DNA from: Bacteroidota bacterium
Lineage (GTDB): Bacteria; Bacteroidota; Bacteroidia; Chitinophagales; Chitinophagaceae
Reading direction: 5' to 3'
NCBI GenBank assembly: GCA_023415275.1
Contig: JAEZLJ010000130.1
Location: 1 to 29,261 of the forward strand
DNA: 29,261 nt
This document shows positions 25,700-29,261 of this stretch, piece by piece. The notes beneath the pieces were generated by a model. That model was not told where the DNA came from and ran no database searches. It saw only the letters and a program-made list of their open reading frames with translations. The position numbers were made by a program, and so were the translations under genes. Numbering within the stretch: the first letter of the stretch is position 1; each line of letters opens with the position of its first letter.

Positions 25700-26899
25700 T
25701 CACAAATAACCCAACCACCATTTGTCTTTATTGTTTTGTTTATAAGTATCAAACTTTTTACATAAGAGATAGAGCATAATAATTACCAGTAGCCAAACAA
25801 GATAGACTACGGCTAAGTTAAAGCCAAAGCCTTTTAGTTCTTCTACTCTGAGGACGGGTGCTGATAAAATTATTTTTTCCCAGCCAAAGCCTGTGAGTTC
25901 AGCAGCAATAAAGGCTAAAAAATGTATGAGATAAAGATGAATGATGTAGAAGAAAAAAGGCACTCTGCCGAATACACAAAAGAAATTTACCATTCTGCCT
26001 TTTAATTTTTCCGCATTTGCTAAAAATAAAAAAGCCCCACCTAATGTTACTAATAAAAAGTCAAGTGATGGGGGATATTTGGTCAGGTTGAAAAATGAAA
26101 AAGACGTTTTCACAAAGCTGCCGTAATCTTTCCACGGTAATAAATTACCATATATATTTATTCCCCTAAGTATAAAAAATAAAGTAATTGCACTAATGCC
26201 AATAATGTTGAACAGTTTCCTTCGTTTTGAGGGGTCATAAGTTCTGTCATAGAATGAACCAAAATAATAACCCAACGACATCACAGCAACCCAAGGTATT
26301 ATTGGATAGCCAACCCTGAAAGTGTGGTCTGGGGTTGTCAAGAAAATTCCACTTCCATGTAAGAAAGTCCAAAGAATGCTGTCTTCAAAGTGAATAGCGT
26401 CCAGTAAATTATGTCCGAAAATTAAAACGCAACTAAAAACAAGAATCCCTTTTGCAGGGAGATGTATTAGTGCTGCCAAAAAAATCATACTTATTCCCAA
26501 AACCCAAATTACCAAAAAGGCCACATGTTTAAATTCTATATTAAAGTACCAGGCAAAATTCACGATTATCAGTTCTACAAAAACTAACCAAAGTCCACGT
26601 TTGAGTAAGAAACCGGATAACTCTGCTGGCGTTTTTTTCTTACCAACTATTAAAGCGGAAAGCCCAGCAAGAAAACTAAATGCAGGTGCACAGAAGTGGG
26701 TAATAAACCGTGTGAAAAAAATCGGAAACCTTGTGAATGCCGGGTCGCTCGGGTCAAAAAAACGTGCCGAATAATGAAAATAATCTCTCACATGGTCAAT
26801 TGCCATAATCACTATCACTAACCCTTTTAATAGGTCAAGAGACTCGATCCTATTTTTCGTCAGTGATGTCATTTTGGGCATTGTTAGTTGGTTTGTCAA
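25700..26899 (-). CDS. DUF1624 / heparan-alpha-glucosaminide N-acetyltransferase-like membrane protein
   Basis: 399 residues with about ten hydrophobic helices. The opening RIESLDLLKGLVIVIMAIDHVRDYFHYS is the hallmark of the HGSNAT_cat/DUF1624 family: LD..KG in the first helix and DHVRD at its end. FFTRFITHFCAPAFSFLAGLSALIVGKK follows as expected, and the Arg/Pro-rich FGRVPFFFYIIHLYLIHF helix lies near the C-terminus. Members are thought to move acetyl groups across the membrane onto sugars; the substrate here is unknown. The start could also be Met7 or Met10. It starts 26 bp after the attC-like site at 26925-27123 and is A+T rich. Confidence 0.85.
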   Translation of the reverse strand: MTNQLTMPKMTSLTKNRIESLDLLKGLVIVIMAIDHVRDYFHYSARFFDPSDPAFTRFPIFFTRFITHFCAPAFSFLAGLSALIVGKKKTPAELSGFLLKRGLWLVFVELIIVNFAWYFNIEFKHVAFLVIWVLGISMIFLAALIHLPAKGILVFSCVLIFGHNLLDAIHFEDSILWTFLHGSGIFLTTPDHTFRVGYPIIPWVAVMSLGYYFGSFYDRTYDPSKRRKLFNIIGISAITLFFILRGINIYGNLLPWKDYGSFVKTSFSFFNLTKYPPSLDFLLVTLGGAFLFLANAEKLKGRMVNFFCVFGRVPFFFYIIHLYLIHFLAFIAAELTGFGWEKIILSAPVLRVEELKGFGFNLAVVYLVWLLVIIMLYLLCKKFDTYKQNNKDKWWLGYL

Positions 26900-26924
26900 G
26901 TTTGGAATGCCGTCATACAGTTTC

Positions 26925-27123
26925 AGCCAACGTTTATCAGCATTGGCGATGTGAAGGCATTCGTTGTTCTTCCAGCCCCTAACCAGTGCTGAATAATGTA
27001 CAAATGTTCATTGATTATTTTATTGCTTAATAGCGTTCGGTAACACTTAAACAAAAGGCGATTAGCGATTTATCGCCGACTGCTTTCACGTCACCCCGCC
27101 ATATACCCAATGCACTGTTGGCT
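26925..27123 (-). repeat. attC-like site after the DUF418 gene
   Basis: Outer arms AGCCAAC (26925-26931) and GTTGGCT (27117-27123) are perfectly complementary. Inner arms GCATTGG (26940-26946) and CCAATGC (27107-27113) are also perfect. Spacers are 8 nt (GTTTATCA) and 3 nt (ACT). The length, 199 bp, is at the upper end for attC sites. The first 50 bases are clearly homologous to the copy at 28422. On the minus strand it lies 36 bp after the DUF418 stop and 25 bp before the next gene, which is the position expected for a cassette attC. Confidence 0.65.
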
Positions 27124-27159
27124 TAGTAAAAGTTACAAAGATTCACTTAATCAAGTTTT

Positions 27160-28401
27160 CTATATTACGTTATTACGCTTAATAAGTTTCATCGGTTGCA
27201 ATCGTAAGTACGTGAATGAACGCCATAACCATTCCATAGGGCCAAAAATGAACCACTTTGACCAAAACCAACTAAAAATGACTTGGCAAATAAAAACGGC
27301 TATCGTTATAAGACATAGTTGCTGCGTAAAGAGTTTCCCATCCAGACTAAAGGCATATGGCATCATCAACAGAGACATAATAATGTATTGAATGAAATAA
27401 TTTGTTAGGGGAATTCTTCCTGTATAAGCTAACATGTCCAAGATGATAGAACGCCTACCGTGTCTTTTTTTGATAATCAATACAAATAGTGAAATATAAA
27501 ACAAAGTAAGCAATGGATCAGCAATTGACTCTACATAGCGCATAATTTCAACCTTCGAATCATTTGGGATCCAAATTTTTTTATGAAACATTACCCGTTC
27601 AAAAAAAACAAATGAATTTCCACCAACACCAATAATTAGTCCCGCCCAGAATATCTTCAGCCAGATGCGGTAATATCGCTCGATATCTGTAAGCAGCTTC
27701 TTTTTCCAACAAAAGGCTCCTAACAAAAACATGCTTAAAATAATGGGCAGTGTTGGATGGTCAAACGTAACGCACATCTTAATTTCGAGCGGCACTTGAG
27801 TCATCCTGGCTCTAATAAAATTGAAATAGGTAGGATTTTTTTCAGCTACTTGTTCTGCATCAAATGCTGTTTTCGCAGCAGTTGTTAAATTGTTAGATGT
27901 TTGGTTGACCTGCTGTTTGATCAATTGGTTATGAATAGGACTAAAGAAAATGAAAACAAGGAAAAAGAAGATACTTGCAATAATCAGGGTTTTCGGCTTA
28001 GCCTTAAAAAAAAATAATAATGGTATGCTAAGAATCGAATAGCGAATAAGAATATTGCGGTCTTCAATAAAAATAAAAAATACGCAACCAAGGATCAATA
28101 GAATAAACGATCGCCAAGCAAAGCGTAGCGGACCTCCATTCTGTTTCATCGATTTGTCCATCCAAATGGCGAAACCTATTCCGAAGAGTAATGAAAAAAG
28201 TGGATAAAAACTTCCCTCTCCAACTGCAATAACTATATTATTGAACCAGACGTTGAGTACATTAAAGTTGGGATCAGAGGGTTTAGGGCTAAAGCGATAG
28301 TCGTTAGCATTAACCAGTAAAATGCCGAATAGTGCAAATCCACGAAGGATGTCAAGCAGTTGTACTCTCTTTTTAATTGAAATGGTGGAAGGTTGATTCA
28401 A
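27160..28401 (-). CDS. DUF418 / YeiB-family multi-pass membrane protein
   Basis: 413 residues, about ten membrane helices. N-terminal RVQLLDILRGFALFGILLVN, GEGSFYPLFSLLFGIGFA, C-terminal YTGRIPLTNYFIQYIIMS and FGPMEWLWRSFTYLRLQPMKL are diagnostic DUF418 features. The family is predicted to be acyltransferase-like and is distantly related to the DUF1624 protein next door; the substrate is unknown. The start is TTG at 28401: an in-frame TAA is three codons upstream, and no ATG lies before the conserved first helix. The start is only 21 bp from the outer arm of the attC-like site at 28422. Confidence 0.85.
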   Translation of the reverse strand: MNQPSTISIKKRVQLLDILRGFALFGILLVNANDYRFSPKPSDPNFNVLNVWFNNIVIAVGEGSFYPLFSLLFGIGFAIWMDKSMKQNGGPLRFAWRSFILLILGCVFFIFIEDRNILIRYSILSIPLLFFFKAKPKTLIIASIFFFLVFIFFSPIHNQLIKQQVNQTSNNLTTAAKTAFDAEQVAEKNPTYFNFIRARMTQVPLEIKMCVTFDHPTLPIILSMFLLGAFCWKKKLLTDIERYYRIWLKIFWAGLIIGVGGNSFVFFERVMFHKKIWIPNDSKVEIMRYVESIADPLLTLFYISLFVLIIKKRHGRRSIILDMLAYTGRIPLTNYFIQYIIMSLLMMPYAFSLDGKLFTQQLCLITIAVFICQVIFSWFWSKWFIFGPMEWLWRSFTYLRLQPMKLIKRNNVI

Positions 28402-28421
28402 GCGGTAAATTTATTTATTAC

Positions 28422-28543
28422 AGCCAACGTTTTACAGCTTTGCGAAGGTTGGGCATTCATTGTTCGTCTGCTTAACTTATATACAAAAGCTGAAAAGCGG
28501 TTTACAGTTTAAATTTAATTCGTTAGCCCAACTTTTGCAAAGC
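28422..28543 (-). repeat. attC-like site interrupted by the IS110-family element
   Basis: AGCCAAC (28422-28428), spacer GTTTTACA, and inner arm GCTTTGC (28437-28443) align with the copy at 26925. The partner GCAAAGC lies at 28537-28543, and pairing extends inward for 18 bp with two mismatches (28437-28454 with 28526-28543). The expected 3-nt spacer and GTTGGCT are absent; IS110-type sequence begins instead. ATACAAAAGCTGAA at 28481-28494 is shared with the degenerate copy at 25658. Confidence 0.6.
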
Positions 28544-28579
28544 ATTCATGTAAAAGAGTAGCTTACCCTTCTAAAATTC

Positions 28580-28585
28580 GGAGGT
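28580..28585 (+). promoter_or_regulatory. strong Shine-Dalgarno sequence before the transposase
   Basis: GGAGGT lies 5 nt before ATG 28591. It is the only strong Shine-Dalgarno match noticed before a gene here, in a phylum that rarely uses them, which fits an element of mobile origin. Confidence 0.6.
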
Positions 28586-28590
28586 AAGTT

Positions 28591-29261
28591 ATGAAACAAC
28601 TCTTTATTGGTTTAGACGTCCATAAAAAAACTTGGGCAGTTACCATACAGGAAGAACATCTCATACTTAAACGGTTCACCATCGAAGCAGACTCTGACCT
28701 ACTGATTGGCTACGTGGCAAGACATTTTCCACAACACCAGGTACAGTGTTGCTATGAATGCTGCTGTTGTGGCTACCATATCTATCATTCCCTCACAGCT
28801 GCTGGTTGGCATGTGCTCGTAGTCAATCCAGGTGACATCGCAAGGGGTAATAAACAAGTAACCACAAAAACAGATAAGGTAGACAGTGCTCACCTGGCAC
28901 GGGAACTTCAGGCAGGAAGACTGAAAAGTATCTATATCCCCACTCATAAGCAGGAGCAGTTCCGTAGTTTGTTCCGAAGGCGCAATGACCTGGTCAAAAG
29001 CCTCAGGCGTATTAAATGTCATATTAAGTCCATGCTGCTATACTATGGAATTGTATTACCAGAAAAATATGACAACATCAACTGGAGTAAGGACATGATC
29101 CAGTGGGTGTACAAACAAAGATGGTCTTATGCTACTGCCACCGAAGCCATGAAAAGCAGGCTGGAAGAATACCTGTTCCTTCGCAAACAGTACCTGCATG
29201 TAGGAAATGAATTAAGGAGCTATGCACGCAAGCACTTTAAAAAAGATTATTACCTGCTCAG
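28591..29261 (+). CDS. IS110-family DEDD transposase, 3' end cut by window edge
   Basis: The frame is open for 223 codons and leaves the window. The start MKQLFIGLDVHKKTWAVTIQ carries D9 in the RuvC-like first motif; E56 lies in the CCYECCCCGY strand; D95 and D98 lie in TKTDKVDSAHLA. Together these give the D-E-D-D set of IS110/IS1111 transposases. HSLTAAGWHVLVVNPGDIARG is also typical. The C-terminal Transposase_20 domain with its catalytic serine lies outside. Family knowledge: these enzymes insert at specific sequences guided by an element-encoded RNA, without making classical terminal repeats. Confidence 0.93.
   Translation, partial: MKQLFIGLDVHKKTWAVTIQEEHLILKRFTIEADSDLLIGYVARHFPQHQVQCCYECCCCGYHIYHSLTAAGWHVLVVNPGDIARGNKQVTTKTDKVDSAHLARELQAGRLKSIYIPTHKQEQFRSLFRRRNDLVKSLRRIKCHIKSMLLYYGIVLPEKYDNINWSKDMIQWVYKQRWSYATATEAMKSRLEEYLFLRKQYLHVGNELRSYARKHFKKDYYLL

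Larger units (their letters stand above)
28544..29261 (+). mobile_element. IS110/IS1111-family insertion sequence, right part outside window
   Basis: The left boundary is inferred from where homology to the attC-like repeat stops, right after GCAAAGC. That leaves about 47 nt between the end and the transposase ATG, which fits the short left ends of IS1111-type elements; in those, the guide (bridge) RNA is expected on the right side, here off the window. The exact end is not proven because the right end and the target repeat partner are not visible. Confidence 0.7.

Noticed and set aside
28402..28590. Bridge RNA of the IS110-family element upstream of the transposase
   Set aside because: Most of this stretch is better explained as the attC-like repeat, leaving about 47 nt, too little for a guide RNA.

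Overview
The window looks like chromosomal DNA of a Bacteroidota, probably a Chitinophagaceae-type soil or freshwater bacterium. This is inferred from MacB/FtsX permeases of about 800 residues, DUF1579, DUF1624, DUF418 and DUF2945 proteins, near-absence of Shine-Dalgarno sequences, and TAnnTTTG-like -7 boxes very close to start codons (for example 12530-12537 before clpS). No rRNA, tRNA or CRISPR array was seen. No gene-free stretch exceeds 300 bases.

Region 1 (1-11933) is an efflux/ABC module with its own control genes. A minus-strand operon runs MacA/HlyD-like adaptor (8916-7663), a possible 50-residue peptide, a MacB/LolD-type ATPase, and three tandem permeases, the last cut by the window edge. 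A sigma-54-type response regulator and an NtrB-like kinase diverge from it. The 285-bp divergent region carries a perfect 7+7 palindrome (9065-9082), a likely regulator site.

Region 2 (11934-21177) is ordinary housekeeping and signalling: guanine deaminase, ClpS, an esterase, a soluble multi-PAS/GAF kinase coupled to a NarL-type regulator, valyl-tRNA synthetase, and a secreted SGNH-type hydrolase convergent with valS. A 12-bp perfect hairpin lies just before valS and a clear terminator just after it.

Region 3 (21426-24897) holds small single-gene units: a VOC protein, a DoxX-like membrane protein, DUF2945, a serine beta-lactamase-family protein and a DUF1579 protein. From about 23000 onward the sequence is visibly more A+T rich.

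Region 4 (24955-29261) is the most interesting part. Minus-strand single genes (169-residue unknown, DUF1624, DUF418) are separated by structured intergenic repeats. Two complete repeats share one layout: a perfect 7-bp outer pair containing AAC and GTT, an inner 7-bp pair, spacers of 7-8 and 3 nt, and a long central part. A third copy has lost its outer partner exactly where an IS110-family element begins, and a fourth is degenerate. This looks like an integrase-less array of attC-like cassette sites (a CALIN) with an IS110/IS1111-type element inserted in one attC-like site. The layout is seen directly; the integron interpretation is inference.
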